Positions 1-7,989 of a stretch of DNA of 64,000 bases are shown here, piece by piece (the first letter of the stretch is position 1; every line of letters begins with the position of its first letter). Both the position numbers and the translations under genes were made by a program. The DNA comes from UBA6522 sp965221035. GTDB lineage: Bacteria > Pseudomonadota > Gammaproteobacteria > Steroidobacterales > Rariloculaceae. Below the pieces are notes generated by a model. The model had not been told where the DNA came from and made no database searches. It saw nothing but the letters and a program-made list of their open reading frames with translations. Location of the stretch: the NCBI GenBank assembly GCA_965221035.1, contig OZ244860.1, forward strand, positions 2,294,001 through 2,358,000, given 5' to 3'.

Positions 1-952
1 ACACGCTGGCCAGCGTGTCCGGCGAGCGCACCAATTGAAGGCTCATGGTCCGACCGACACGCTTGATCTTCTGGTCGGCGGCGCACTCCGGCTTGTAGTC
101 GGATATCGCCGCACAACCGATGAAGATGTCCGCACTGCCGATGTGCTGGTGGACTTCGGCGTGCATCTCCTCGGCCGTTTCCACGTCCACGCGCCGGACG
201 CCCCGCGGTGTCGGTACGGCAACGGGCCCACTCACCAGCACGACATCGGCTCCAGACCGCCGAGCCGCCGACGCCAGGGCATAACCCATCTTGCCCGAGC
301 TTCTGTTGGTGATGTAGCGCACGGGGTCGATGGGCTCCCGGGTGGGACCGGCGGTGATGACCGTGCGCAGGCCCTTGAGGGCTTGCGAACCGATGGCCAC
401 CGGCTCCGCGAAGACCGAGTCCACGATTTCTTCCGGCTCCAGCATCCGGCCCGGGCCGTCCTCGCCGCATGCCTGGTCTCCGTGCGCCGGGCCCAGGATC
501 CTCACACCACGCTGCTCCAGCGCACGTCGGTTTGCCTGAACCGAAGCATGTTGCCACATGGCCTGGTTCATGGCCGGCGCCAGCAGCACGGGCGCCTGGC
601 TCGCGAGGCAGAGCGTGCTCAGCAGCCCGTCGGCCAGACCGACGGTCAGCGACGCCATGAAATTGGCCGTGGCCGGCGCCACCACAACCAGGTCAGCCCA
701 CCGGGCCAGTTCGATATGGCCCATGGCGGCTTCCGCGCCTTCGTCCCAGAGGTCGTCCCGAACGCGGCGGCCCGAAACCGCCTGGAACGTCAACGGCGAC
801 ACGAATCTTGCGGCGCCCGGTGTCAGCACCACCTGCACGTCGGCGCCCTTTTCGCGCAGCCGGCGCACGAGCTCGGGGCTCTTGTACGCGGCCACACCGC
901 CGGTCACGCCAAGCAATATTCGAATCCCGCCGTTTTGTTCACTTTTGGACAT
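1..952 (-). CDS. coaBC: CoaBC bifunctional coenzyme A biosynthesis protein (3' end outside window)
   Basis: Joins phosphopantothenate to cysteine (CoaB) and decarboxylates the product to 4'-phosphopantetheine (CoaC) in coenzyme A synthesis. About 317 residues are visible, starting MSKSEQNGGIRILLGVTGG; the family is usually near 400, so the CoaB C terminus runs off the left edge. Visible CoaC features are the flavin-binding start, the active-site His in GHIELARWADLVVVAPATAN, the PAMNQAMW substrate clamp and the QACGEDGPGRM segment with the catalytic Cys. CoaB begins near residue 200 with TAGPTREPIDPVRYI and NRSSGKMG, and later has AAISDYKP and KIKR. It is divergent from radC, a standard gammaproteobacterial arrangement. 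Confidence 0.96.
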   Translation of the reverse strand, partial: MSKSEQNGGIRILLGVTGGVAAYKSPELVRRLREKGADVQVVLTPGAARFVSPLTFQAVSGRRVRDDLWDEGAEAAMGHIELARWADLVVVAPATANFMASLTVGLADGLLSTLCLASQAPVLLAPAMNQAMWQHASVQANRRALEQRGVRILGPAHGDQACGEDGPGRMLEPEEIVDSVFAEPVAIGSQALKGLRTVITAGPTREPIDPVRYITNRSSGKMGYALASAARRSGADVVLVSGPVAVPTPRGVRRVDVETAEEMHAEVHQHIGSADIFIGCAAISDYKPECAADQKIKRVGRTMSLQLVRSPDTLASV

Positions 953-1093
953 GGTGGCCGTTCAGCATATCCCCTGATACCCCAGTTTGCCACCGCGCGA
1001 CACCAGCTTTCCGTGGAACTTGCCGAAATTTGCACGCTAGCCATACGGACCCGCGCAGACCAAGATTTGGCAAACCTCGGCAGTGGAGCGAAT

Positions 1094-1768
1094 GTGGGAT
1101 TGAGAGACTGGCCGCCCTCGGAGCGGCCTCGGGAAAAGCTGCTGAGAAATGGCGCCCGCAACCTGACCGACGGCGAATTGCTCGCCGTACTGCTGGGTCA
1201 GGGCACGGCCAATGAAGACGCACTGGAGTTGAGTCACAGGCTGCTGCGCACCTGCGGCGACCTGAGCCGCGTGCTGACGGCGAGCCCGGCCGCGCTCGGG
1301 CGGGCACCCGGGCTGGGTCCCGCCAGCATTGCCCGGATCAAGGCGGCTCTGGAAACCGGTCGACGGCACCTTGAGACGCCGCCACCCAACCGCAGCGCCC
1401 TCAGCGCACCCGAAGATGCCGTACGATACTTTCGAGCACGGCTGGCGGACCTGCCCCACGAGGTGTTCAGTTGCCTTTTCCTCGACACGCGTCACCGTCT
1501 GATCCGCTACGAGGAACTGTTTCGCGGCACCGTCGACGGGGCCGCCGTATATCCCCGTGAAGTCCTCAAGCGGGCGCTGCACCACAACGCCGCCGCCGTG
1601 ATCTTCGGGCACAATCATCCTTCCGGTGTTTCCGAGCCCAGCGAGGCGGACCGCGGCATCACGCTCAAGCTGGGCCGGGCGCTCGCGCTGGTGGACATAC
1701 GGCTGCTCGACCACCTGGTGGTGACCCGGGAGGGGCATGTCTCTCTGGCCGAGAGGGGCTGGATATAG
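1094..1768 (+). CDS. radC: RadC family JAMM/MPN-domain protein
   Basis: 224 residues, the usual RadC length, read from a GTG start at 1094 with GGAG five bases upstream. The frame is open much further upstream, but that part is antisense to coaBC and is not protein-like. The N-terminal half contains a helix-hairpin-helix-like segment (APGLGPASIARI); the C-terminal half is the metal-binding JAMM domain with GHNHPSGVSEPSEAD. The family name comes from an old repair phenotype; its biochemical role is unsettled, and DNA-associated metalloprotease or nuclease roles have been discussed. Followed by rpmB and rpmG as in many gammaproteobacteria. Confidence 0.94.
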   Translation: MGLRDWPPSERPREKLLRNGARNLTDGELLAVLLGQGTANEDALELSHRLLRTCGDLSRVLTASPAALGRAPGLGPASIARIKAALETGRRHLETPPPNRSALSAPEDAVRYFRARLADLPHEVFSCLFLDTRHRLIRYEELFRGTVDGAAVYPREVLKRALHHNAAAVIFGHNHPSGVSEPSEADRGITLKLGRALALVDIRLLDHLVVTREGHVSLAERGWI

Positions 1769-1837
1769 CCTTGGGCAACGAGTATAGTGCTTCGCCTCAT
1801 TCGCCACGGGCCACCAGCCCCTTGCAGGAGCCTTCCG

Positions 1838-2074
1838 ATGTCGAGAGTGTGCCAGGTAACCGGAAAGGCCCCCATGGCGGGCAACAACGTATCGCACGCC
1901 CACAACAAGACCCGGCGTCGTTTTCTGCCGAACCTGCACACCCAGCGGTTCTGGCTGGAGAGCGAGCGGCGTTTCGTCAAGCTGAAGGTGTCACGAAAGG
2001 GCCTGCGAATCATCGACAAGCGGGGCGTCGAGCAGGTCGTGCGGGACCTGCGCGAACAAGGCCAGAAGATTTGA
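1838..2074 (+). CDS. rpmB: 50S ribosomal protein L28
   Basis: 78 residues beginning MSRVCQVTGK, the typical bacterial L28 start, with basic segments HNKTRRRFLPN and KVSRKGLRIIDKRG. The ATG at 1838 is preceded by GCAGGAG. It is a structural protein of the large ribosomal subunit. It forms an operon with rpmG 18 bp downstream. Only one Cys is present, so this is a non-zinc-binding form. Confidence 0.97.
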   Translation: MSRVCQVTGKAPMAGNNVSHAHNKTRRRFLPNLHTQRFWLESERRFVKLKVSRKGLRIIDKRGVEQVVRDLREQGQKI

Positions 2075-2092
2075 CTTCCTGAGGAGACGACC

Positions 2093-2248
2093 GTGCGGGA
2101 GAAAATCAGACTGCGGTCCACGGCGGGGACCGGACACTACTACACCACCACCAAGAACAAGCGCCTTCATCCCGAGAAGATGGAAGTGAAGAAGTACGAC
2201 CCGCGCGTACGCAAGCACGTCATCTACAAGGAAACCAAGATCAAGTAG
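2093..2248 (+). CDS. rpmG: 50S ribosomal protein L33
   Basis: 51 residues from a GTG start (VREKIRLRSTAGTGHYYTTT) to TAG at 2246-2248. A strong GAGGAG lies six bases before the start. The body TKNKRLHPEKMEVKKYDPRV is the L33 signature. There are no cysteines, so this is the zinc-independent (C-minus) L33 paralogue type. Second gene of the rpmB-rpmG operon. Confidence 0.97.
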   Translation: MREKIRLRSTAGTGHYYTTTKNKRLHPEKMEVKKYDPRVRKHVIYKETKIK

Positions 2249-2365
2249 CGCCCCGGAGCAATTTCGCCCCGAAAAAGCTCTCCCTCGACTTCCGACGCCA
2301 GCTGGAGCGCTACTGGCACTGAAACACTACCGGCGCCGGAACGCTATCGGCGGTCGGTTTGCGTG

Positions 2366-3622
2366 CTATCCCCCCTGTCCCGCCAACTGAGTGCCCGGAC
2401 GGTACGACTTCAGGTATGCGGAGAAATCCTCCAGCGCCTTGATACCGCTTGATTCGGCCCGATTGCACCACTTCAGCAGTTCAGCGAGCAGTCGCTCGTT
2501 GGACAGGTCCGTCGCTTCCCACAGCGCCTTGAGCTCGTTGCGAAACTCGACCACCGTCTTGAGGCCGGGATAACGCTCAATCAGTTCCGCCAGGCGTTCC
2601 CTGGAATGACTGTCCAGCAGGCTGGGATGCCGGGTCAGCCAGCTCTTGGCGCGCCGCAATGGCGCCGTTGCCTTGCCCCCGTATCGGCCGATCTCACCGC
2701 GCAGCACGGGAAATGTCACGCTCTTTCTGTAATGCCGCAGCACGTGCATGCGATTGATCAGTATGGAGCGCAGCGCCTCGATATCCGGACCCGTCGACTC
2801 CTCCACCAGGTCCGGCCGCGGCGCCACCCGCCGGATCCGCGCAAGCCCGAGCGCCGTGAACGCCCGCAGATGCAGCCAGCCCAGATCCACCTCCCAGGGC
2901 CGCTGGGAGAACCGGGCGGAACTCGGGAAAGCATGGTGATTGTTGTGCAGCTCTTCGCCGGCGATGAACACCGCCAGCGGCCACAGGTTGGTGGAGGCGT
3001 CCTCGGTCTCGAAGTTCCTGTAACCCCTGGCGTGGGACAGACCGTTGATGACCCCGGCGGCAAGCAGGGGCATGGTGATCAACTGGATTCCGTACAGAGC
3101 GATGCCCGGGGCGCCGAACAGGATGACGACCACGAAAAACAACAACACGACGCCCGAATTCGACCAGGCATTGTAGACGTGGCGTTCCACCCAGTCGTCC
3201 GGCGTCCCGTGGCCGTACTTCTCCACCGTTTCGGGATTGCGCGCCTCCAGACGGTACAACTCCGCGCCCTCCAGCAGCACTTTCCTGAGACCGACGAGCT
3301 GCGGACTGTGCGGGTCCCCCTGACGCTCGCACAGGGCGTGATGCTTGCGATGAACCGCCACCCAATGCCTGGTGATGACGCCGGTGTTCAACCAGAGCCA
3401 GAACCGGAAGAAGTGCCGCAGCGCCGGGTGCAGATCGATGGACCGGTGCGACTGCTCGCGATGGAGGTACAGCGTGATGGCGATGAGCGTGATGTGAACG
3501 CCGACCGCACTGGCGATCACGTAGCCCCAGAAGCTCAATCCAAGCATCCCGTAATAGTATTCGGCAACAAACTGCAGCACCCTGATGACTCCTTCGCCTG
3601 CTTTCATGCCACTATAGCCCAT
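2366..3622 (-). CDS. Membrane fatty acyl desaturase (acyl-CoA delta-9 type) with long C-terminal extension
   Basis: Introduces a double bond into acyl chains using a di-iron centre in the inner membrane. All three histidine boxes are present: HREQSH, HRKHHA and EELHNNHH. Hydrophobic helices surround them, for example FWGYVIASAVGVHITLIAIT and SGVVLLFFVVVILFGA. At 418 residues it is longer than the roughly 300-residue catalytic core. The last ~120 residues (from about 290) are charged and helical (SLLDSHSRERLAELIERYPG, KALWEATDLSNERLLAELL). From memory, a similar extension occurs in other proteobacterial desaturases and resembles the helical tail of some ISL3-type transposases; this is not verified. 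The start is the ATG at 3622 behind GGAGAGGA; an in-frame ATG at 3607 is the alternative. Only 32 bp separate it from the divergent mutM. Confidence 0.9.
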   Translation of the reverse strand: MGYSGMKAGEGVIRVLQFVAEYYYGMLGLSFWGYVIASAVGVHITLIAITLYLHREQSHRSIDLHPALRHFFRFWLWLNTGVITRHWVAVHRKHHALCERQGDPHSPQLVGLRKVLLEGAELYRLEARNPETVEKYGHGTPDDWVERHVYNAWSNSGVVLLFFVVVILFGAPGIALYGIQLITMPLLAAGVINGLSHARGYRNFETEDASTNLWPLAVFIAGEELHNNHHAFPSSARFSQRPWEVDLGWLHLRAFTALGLARIRRVAPRPDLVEESTGPDIEALRSILINRMHVLRHYRKSVTFPVLRGEIGRYGGKATAPLRRAKSWLTRHPSLLDSHSRERLAELIERYPGLKTVVEFRNELKALWEATDLSNERLLAELLKWCNRAESSGIKALEDFSAYLKSYRPGTQLAGQGG

Positions 3623-3654
3623 GCTCCATTCCTCTCCAATGATCGGCCCTTCCG

Positions 3655-4467
3655 GTGCCTGAGCTTCCGGAAGTCGAAACCATACGGCGCGGCCTGCGAC
3701 CCCTGCTGGTCGGGCAGAATATTCATGCGCTCGCGGTTCGCCAGCCGAAACTGCGCTGGCCCATCGAGCCCGCCCTCGACAGGCGGTTGCGCGGGCGAAC
3801 GGTTCGAGACCTTGGTCGCCGGGGCAAGTACCTGCTGCTGTCCATGGATACGGGCGCGCTGCTCCTGCACCTGGGCATGTCGGGTAGTCTGCGTTTCATT
3901 TCCGAGGGGCACGAACCCGCGCGGCACGACCACTTCGATCTTGAATTCGTCACTGGCGACTTGCTGCGGTTTAACGATCCGAGACGCTTCGGCAGCCTGC
4001 ATTGGTGCGCCACCCCCGAAGAACATTGGCTGCTGAAAAACCTCGGCCCGGAACCGCTTGGCGCCGAATTCGACACCGATTACCTCCGGCACGTCTGCCA
4101 CGGTCGACGGGTTGCGATAAAGACGCTGTTGATGAACGGGCGCATCGTCGCCGGGATCGGCAACATCTACGCCAATGAATCACTGTACCGAGCCGGTATT
4201 CACCCCTCAAGGCCGGCAGGCCGCATATCTCGTGAACGCCTGCGAAGGCTCGTCGTTGCCGTCGGCAAGGTGCTGCGGGAGGCCATTCGGGCCGGCGGCA
4301 CGACACTGCGGGATTTCGTCCGCGACGACGGGAGACCAGGCTATTTCCAGCAGGCCCTGGATGTCTACGGCAGGCCCGGCGAGCCCTGTCCCCGCTGCGC
4401 GCGGCCGATCACCGCGAGAATGATGAACCAGCGCGCGACCTATTACTGCGCAGGCTGTCAGCGCTGA
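3655..4467 (+). CDS. mutM: Formamidopyrimidine-DNA glycosylase (Fpg/MutM)
   Basis: Excises 8-oxoguanine and formamidopyrimidines from DNA, with beta/delta-elimination lyase activity. 270 residues from a GTG start. The start is fixed by the obligatory MPELPEVET N terminus, in which Pro2 is the catalytic nucleophile and Glu3 is essential. RRGKYLLL carries the catalytic Lys; the helix-two-turn-helix reads AGIGNIYANESLYRAGIHP. The C terminus is a CxxC-x16-CxxC zinc finger (CPRC...CAGC). No clear Shine-Dalgarno is visible before the GTG. Its last 10 bp overlap the end of the convergent ggt gene. Confidence 0.97.
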   Translation: MPELPEVETIRRGLRPLLVGQNIHALAVRQPKLRWPIEPALDRRLRGRTVRDLGRRGKYLLLSMDTGALLLHLGMSGSLRFISEGHEPARHDHFDLEFVTGDLLRFNDPRRFGSLHWCATPEEHWLLKNLGPEPLGAEFDTDYLRHVCHGRRVAIKTLLMNGRIVAGIGNIYANESLYRAGIHPSRPAGRISRERLRRLVVAVGKVLREAIRAGGTTLRDFVRDDGRPGYFQQALDVYGRPGEPCPRCARPITARMMNQRATYYCAGCQR

Positions 4468-6149
4468 GCCGAGAACCTCGGCTCCCCGACACGGCGCGGG
4501 TCCGACGCCGCATCCACATCACCGCTTCGGCGGTCCCAGGTCACGATCTGAAGATTGCCGTTGCCCGGTAGTTGGGGGCTGCGAACCATCGTGTGGCCAA
4601 GACCCCGCAGGGTTTCTTCTTCCGCGGTGGTGAGCGCGGACTGTTCGAACAGGATCCGGTCGGGAAAGTACTGGTGGTGGAAGCGGGGATTGGACGCCAT
4701 GGCGGCCGCGTCGGCACCCTCCGTCCAGGCAAGACTCGCCAGAAAGACGATGGTGATGATCTGGCTGCCGCCCGGCGACCCCAGCAAGGCGACGCCGTCA
4801 TCCGTGCTCAGGATGGTCGGCGTCATGCTCGAAAGCATCCGCTTGCCTGGCTGAATGCTGTTGGCCTCGGCGCTCAGCAGTTGGTATCCGTTCGGCTGAC
4901 CGGGCTTCATCGAGAAGTCGTCCATCTCGTTGTTGAGCAGCACGCCTGTCCCGGGCGCCATGAAACCGCTTCCGAATCCGAAGTTGATGGTCTGGGTCGC
5001 AGCCACCATGTTGCCCTCCAGATCGAGCACGGAGAAGTGGCTGGTCTGGGGACCCCCGCCGCTACCTGTGGGCAGAATCCCCGGCAGGCTGTCGCTCGGC
5101 GTGGCTCGATCGATTCTCAAGCTCGCCCTCTGGCCCGCCGCGTAGAAGGGATGGATCAGGCGCTCCACCGGCACATCGACGAAATCGGGGTCGCCCATGT
5201 AGGGTCCGCGGTCCCGAAACGCGCGACGCATGATCTCGGCGAGCAGATGCGTGCGCGAGGCACGATTCATGTCTGCCAGCTCGTAGCCCGCCAGCATGTT
5301 GAACATGTTGATCAGCGCCACACCGCCGGCCGACGGCGGCGGCACCGTCGTGATCGTCACGTCATGATAACGGCCGACCAGGGGCTCCCGCTCCACCACC
5401 CGGTAGTTCAGCAAGTCTTCCGCGCTCCAGATACCGCCCTCTTGCCGCACGCCGTCCACCAGCATGCCGGCCACGGTTCCCATGTAAAAGCCGTCCCGCC
5501 CCTCCCGGGCCAGGGTTCGCATCGTCGCCGCGAGATCCGGCTGCCTGAACAGGTCGCCGGGTGCGGGTACTTCCCCCCCCGGCGTGAACACGTCTCTCGC
5601 GCCTTCGCTCATGTCGGGCGCGCTGCGGGACAGCCGGCGGACCAACTCCTGGTAAGCGGGAAATCCCTCCTCGGCGTAACGAATGGCCGGTCCCAGCGAC
5701 TCGGCAAGCGGCAGGCGCCCGTAGTTGCCCGCAAGATGCACAAGCGCCGCGGGCAGCCCGGGAATCCCGGCGGCCAGCGGTCCGTTGCGGGAAGCGCCCG
5801 GCACGGGATTGCCGACCTCATCGAGATACATGTCTTCATGAGCGGCGGCGGGCGCCGTCTCGCGGCCATCGATCATCACCTGAAAGCCGTCGGCGGCCCG
5901 GTGCAGCAGGAAGAACCCTCCACCGCCGAGCCCCGATCCATAAGGCTCCACCACGCCCAGGGCGGCGCTTACCGCGACCGCGGCGTCGAACGCATTCCCG
6001 CCCCGTTCAAGGACTTCGATCCCTGCCTCGCTGGCCAGCGGGTTGGCGCTCGCCACCGCGGCCCGATTCGGCGTCTGGGCAAGACCAACAGAAGCCCACA
6101 ACGCCAACACCGGAACGAAAAAGACTGTCAGCCTGTTCATTCGCATCAA
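4458..6149 (-). CDS. ggt: Gamma-glutamyltransferase, periplasmic precursor
   Basis: Hydrolyses or transfers the gamma-glutamyl group of glutathione and related compounds in the periplasm. 563 residues. An N-terminal signal peptide (MNRLTVFFVPVLALWASVGLA) is followed by the large subunit; autocatalytic cleavage should occur before Thr369 in PQTSHFSVLD, freeing the Thr nucleophile of the small subunit. Other family segments are GLGGGGFF and GTGVLLNNEMDDF. The ATG at 6149 overlaps the stop of coaD (ATGA), so translation is probably coupled. ATGs at 6146 and 6140 lie in frame just downstream. Convergent with mutM and overlapping it by 10 bp. Confidence 0.94.
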   Translation of the reverse strand: MMRMNRLTVFFVPVLALWASVGLAQTPNRAAVASANPLASEAGIEVLERGGNAFDAAVAVSAALGVVEPYGSGLGGGGFFLLHRAADGFQVMIDGRETAPAAAHEDMYLDEVGNPVPGASRNGPLAAGIPGLPAALVHLAGNYGRLPLAESLGPAIRYAEEGFPAYQELVRRLSRSAPDMSEGARDVFTPGGEVPAPGDLFRQPDLAATMRTLAREGRDGFYMGTVAGMLVDGVRQEGGIWSAEDLLNYRVVEREPLVGRYHDVTITTVPPPSAGGVALINMFNMLAGYELADMNRASRTHLLAEIMRRAFRDRGPYMGDPDFVDVPVERLIHPFYAAGQRASLRIDRATPSDSLPGILPTGSGGGPQTSHFSVLDLEGNMVAATQTINFGFGSGFMAPGTGVLLNNEMDDFSMKPGQPNGYQLLSAEANSIQPGKRMLSSMTPTILSTDDGVALLGSPGGSQIITIVFLASLAWTEGADAAAMASNPRFHHQYFPDRILFEQSALTTAEEETLRGLGHTMVRSPQLPGNGNLQIVTWDRRSGDVDAASDPRRVGEPRFSAQR

Positions 6150-6628
6150 TCTCCGAACTTCTCTCCGAGGGCTCTGGCCACATGGGGCCGCACAAATGCC
6201 GATACTTCTCCTCCAAGCTGCGCCACTTCCCGCACGAGGCTGGAGGAAATGAAAGTGTATCGCTCGGTCGGGGTAAGAAATACCGTCTCCACATCCTGGG
6301 TCAACTGGCGGTTCGTGGCCGCCAGCTGAAACTCGTGCTCGAAATCCGAAACCGCCCGCAGACCGCGAATGATCACACGCAGCCCATGGCTGCGGGCAAA
6401 GTCCACGGTCAGCCCTTCATAGCCCGTCACCTCCACGTTGGGCATGTCCCGAAAGGCTTCGGCGGCAAGTTCCAGGCGTTCCTTCAGACTGAACAATGGC
6501 GACTTTCCCGGACTGGCGGCAACGGCAACCACCACCCTGTCGAACAGGGCGGCGGCACGGTGCAGGAGATCCTCGTGCCCGAGGGTCACGGGGTCGAAGG
6601 TGCCGGGATACATGGCCGCTACGTTCAT
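6146..6628 (-). CDS. coaD: Phosphopantetheine adenylyltransferase
   Basis: Transfers AMP to 4'-phosphopantetheine, forming dephospho-CoA, the penultimate step of CoA synthesis. 160 residues, the normal family size. Visible motifs are YPGTFDPVTLGHEDLL (nucleotide-binding TxGH region), the RGLR motif in VIIRGLRAVSDFEHEF, and FISSSLVREVA near the C terminus. The ATG at 6628 gives MNVAAMYPGTFDP; ATG codons further upstream would add non-conserved sequence. The start codon lies in the second copy of a 17 bp tandem duplication (separate entry). Second gene of an rsmD-coaD-ggt unit. Confidence 0.96.
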   Translation of the reverse strand: MNVAAMYPGTFDPVTLGHEDLLHRAAALFDRVVVAVAASPGKSPLFSLKERLELAAEAFRDMPNVEVTGYEGLTVDFARSHGLRVIIRGLRAVSDFEHEFQLAATNRQLTQDVETVFLTPTERYTFISSSLVREVAQLGGEVSAFVRPHVARALGEKFGD

Positions 6629-6647
6629 CGCGCCGCTACGTTCATCG
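6615..6647 (-). repeat. 17 bp tandem duplication over the coaD start codon
   Basis: The 16 bp unit GATGAACGTAGCGGC plus flanking base occurs at 6632-6647 and again at 6615-6630 (read on the minus strand), with one base between copies. The upstream copy supplies an ATG at 6645 that opens a six-codon frame (M-N-V-A-A-R) whose TGA overlaps the coaD ATG as ATGA. No strong Shine-Dalgarno precedes either copy. Confidence 0.85.
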
Positions 6648-6678
6648 AATGGAGAGGCAAACCTTGAAAGGCGCGATT

Positions 6679-7248
6679 CTACCCCGTGCCCGCCAGCCGA
6701 AGCAGCCCGAACGCCACCCGCGAGGCCCTGCCTTGCTTGACCAGGCGCGCACAAGGAACATTGGCGAGCACGTCGTCCGGAAGGTGTCCGCCGCCTTGCG
6801 CGGGCCGTTCAACATAGACCAGGTGCTCCGCCTCAAGCCAGACTGGAAGACGTTCCAGCACTTGGCCGAGGTCCATCGAATAGGGCGGATCGACAAAAAC
6901 AACGTCGAAGCGGCGCTCGGGCGGCGACGAAAGGAACTCCATCGCGTCACCGTGAATCACTCGCGCCTCGGCCGCCAGTTCCGTTGAGTGCTCCTTGATC
7001 GCCCGAACCAGGGCGGCCTCCCGCTCCACGAAGGTTGCGCCGGCGGCGCCGCGGGATAGCGCTTCCAGGCCGAGCGCGCCGGTTCCGGCGAAAAGGTCCA
7101 GACACTGCGCCCCCGCCACCGAAGGGGCGAGCCAGTTGAAAAGCGTCTCGCGCACGCGATCAGGGGTGGGGCGAGCGTCGGTACCCGCGGCCACGGCGAG
7201 CCGCCTGCCCCGCCACCGGCCGCCGACAATGCGCACGCCGCCCTGCAT
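6679..7248 (-). CDS. rsmD: 16S rRNA (guanine966-N2)-methyltransferase RsmD
   Basis: SAM-dependent methylation of G966 in 16S rRNA. 189 residues. The Rossmann SAM site is DLFAGTGALGLEALSRGA and the catalytic N-methylase motif is DPPY (in VVFVDPPYSMDLG). The N-terminal RIVGGRWRGRRL and RPTPDRVRETLFNWL are typical RsmD segments. The ATG at 7248 has GAGGGA upstream. It is divergent from ftsE, with 59 bp between starts, and is followed after 50 bp by coaD, as in other gammaproteobacteria. Confidence 0.95.
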   Translation of the reverse strand: MQGGVRIVGGRWRGRRLAVAAGTDARPTPDRVRETLFNWLAPSVAGAQCLDLFAGTGALGLEALSRGAAGATFVEREAALVRAIKEHSTELAAEARVIHGDAMEFLSSPPERRFDVVFVDPPYSMDLGQVLERLPVWLEAEHLVYVERPAQGGGHLPDDVLANVPCARLVKQGRASRVAFGLLRLAGTG

Positions 7249-7292
7249 CGATCGTCCCTCAACACTGCCGCCGGGGCGGCCTCGCCCGCCAG

Positions 7293-7298
7293 TATAAT
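7293..7298 (+). promoter_or_regulatory. Perfect -10 box (TATAAT) ten bases before ftsE ATG
   Basis: TATAAT at 7293-7298 would place the transcription start at about 7304-7306, only a few bases before the ATG at 7308. The ftsE transcript would then be leaderless or nearly so. No convincing -35 is visible at the expected distance. This is an inference from sequence only. Confidence 0.5.
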
Positions 7299-7307
7299 GC
7301 CGCGATC

Positions 7308-7979
7308 ATGATCCGGTTCGAGAACGTTCGGAAGCGTTATCCCGCGGGCAGGGAAGCACTTTGCGGCATCAGCTTCCGACTCGAAAAGGGCGAGATGGCC
7401 TTTCTCACGGGCCCCTCCGGCGCCGGCAAGAGCACGTTGCTCAAGCTGGTCGCCCTGATCGAGCGGCCGACGCGTGGCACCGTGCTGGTGGCGAATCAGA
7501 ATACGGCCCGCATTCCGCGACGCCGGATTCCCCTGTTTCGGCGCAAGATCGGCATCGTCTTTCAGGATCACAAGCTGCTGCACGACCGTACGGTATTCGA
7601 CAACGTGGCGCTGCCGCTGATGATCGCCTCCCTTCGGCGGCGCGAGTTGCGGGGACGCGTGCGCGCCGCCCTGGACCAGGTGGGCCTGCTTCGCTACGAG
7701 AACCAGTACCCGCTCTCACTGTCCTCCGGTGAACAGCAGCGCGTCGGAATCGCCAGGGCCGTCGCCAGCCGCCCGGAACTGGTGATCGCCGACGAACCCA
7801 CCGGCAACCTGGACCCGGCGCTCTCGGTGGAAATCATGCGCCTGTTCGGGCGATTCAACGACGTCGGCACCACCGTTCTCATCGCCACCCACGATCTGGA
7901 GCTCATCGGCCGGATGGGCTATCCGCGCCTCTGCCTGGAGGCCGGGATGATCGCCAATCCGGCCACGGCACCCTGCTGA
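7308..7979 (+). CDS. ftsE: Cell division ATP-binding protein FtsE
   Basis: ATPase of the FtsEX complex, which links the septal ring to peptidoglycan hydrolase activation. 223 residues. Walker A is GPSGAGKST (about residues 35-43), the ABC signature is LSSGEQQR, Walker B is LVIADEPTGNLDP and the switch His is in IATHD. No Shine-Dalgarno precedes the ATG; a TATAAT lies immediately upstream. The ftsX start follows 10 bp after the stop. Confidence 0.96.
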   Translation: MIRFENVRKRYPAGREALCGISFRLEKGEMAFLTGPSGAGKSTLLKLVALIERPTRGTVLVANQNTARIPRRRIPLFRRKIGIVFQDHKLLHDRTVFDNVALPLMIASLRRRELRGRVRAALDQVGLLRYENQYPLSLSSGEQQRVGIARAVASRPELVIADEPTGNLDPALSVEIMRLFGRFNDVGTTVLIATHDLELIGRMGYPRLCLEAGMIANPATAPC

Positions 7980-7989
7980 AGGCCTGCGG

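Noticed and set aside
35..1093. Upstream extension of the radC frame
   Set aside because: Antisense to coaBC; RadC homology begins only at the GTG at 1094.
4572..6329. 585-codon plus-strand open frame
   Set aside because: Antisense to ggt, which has a complete set of catalytic motifs.
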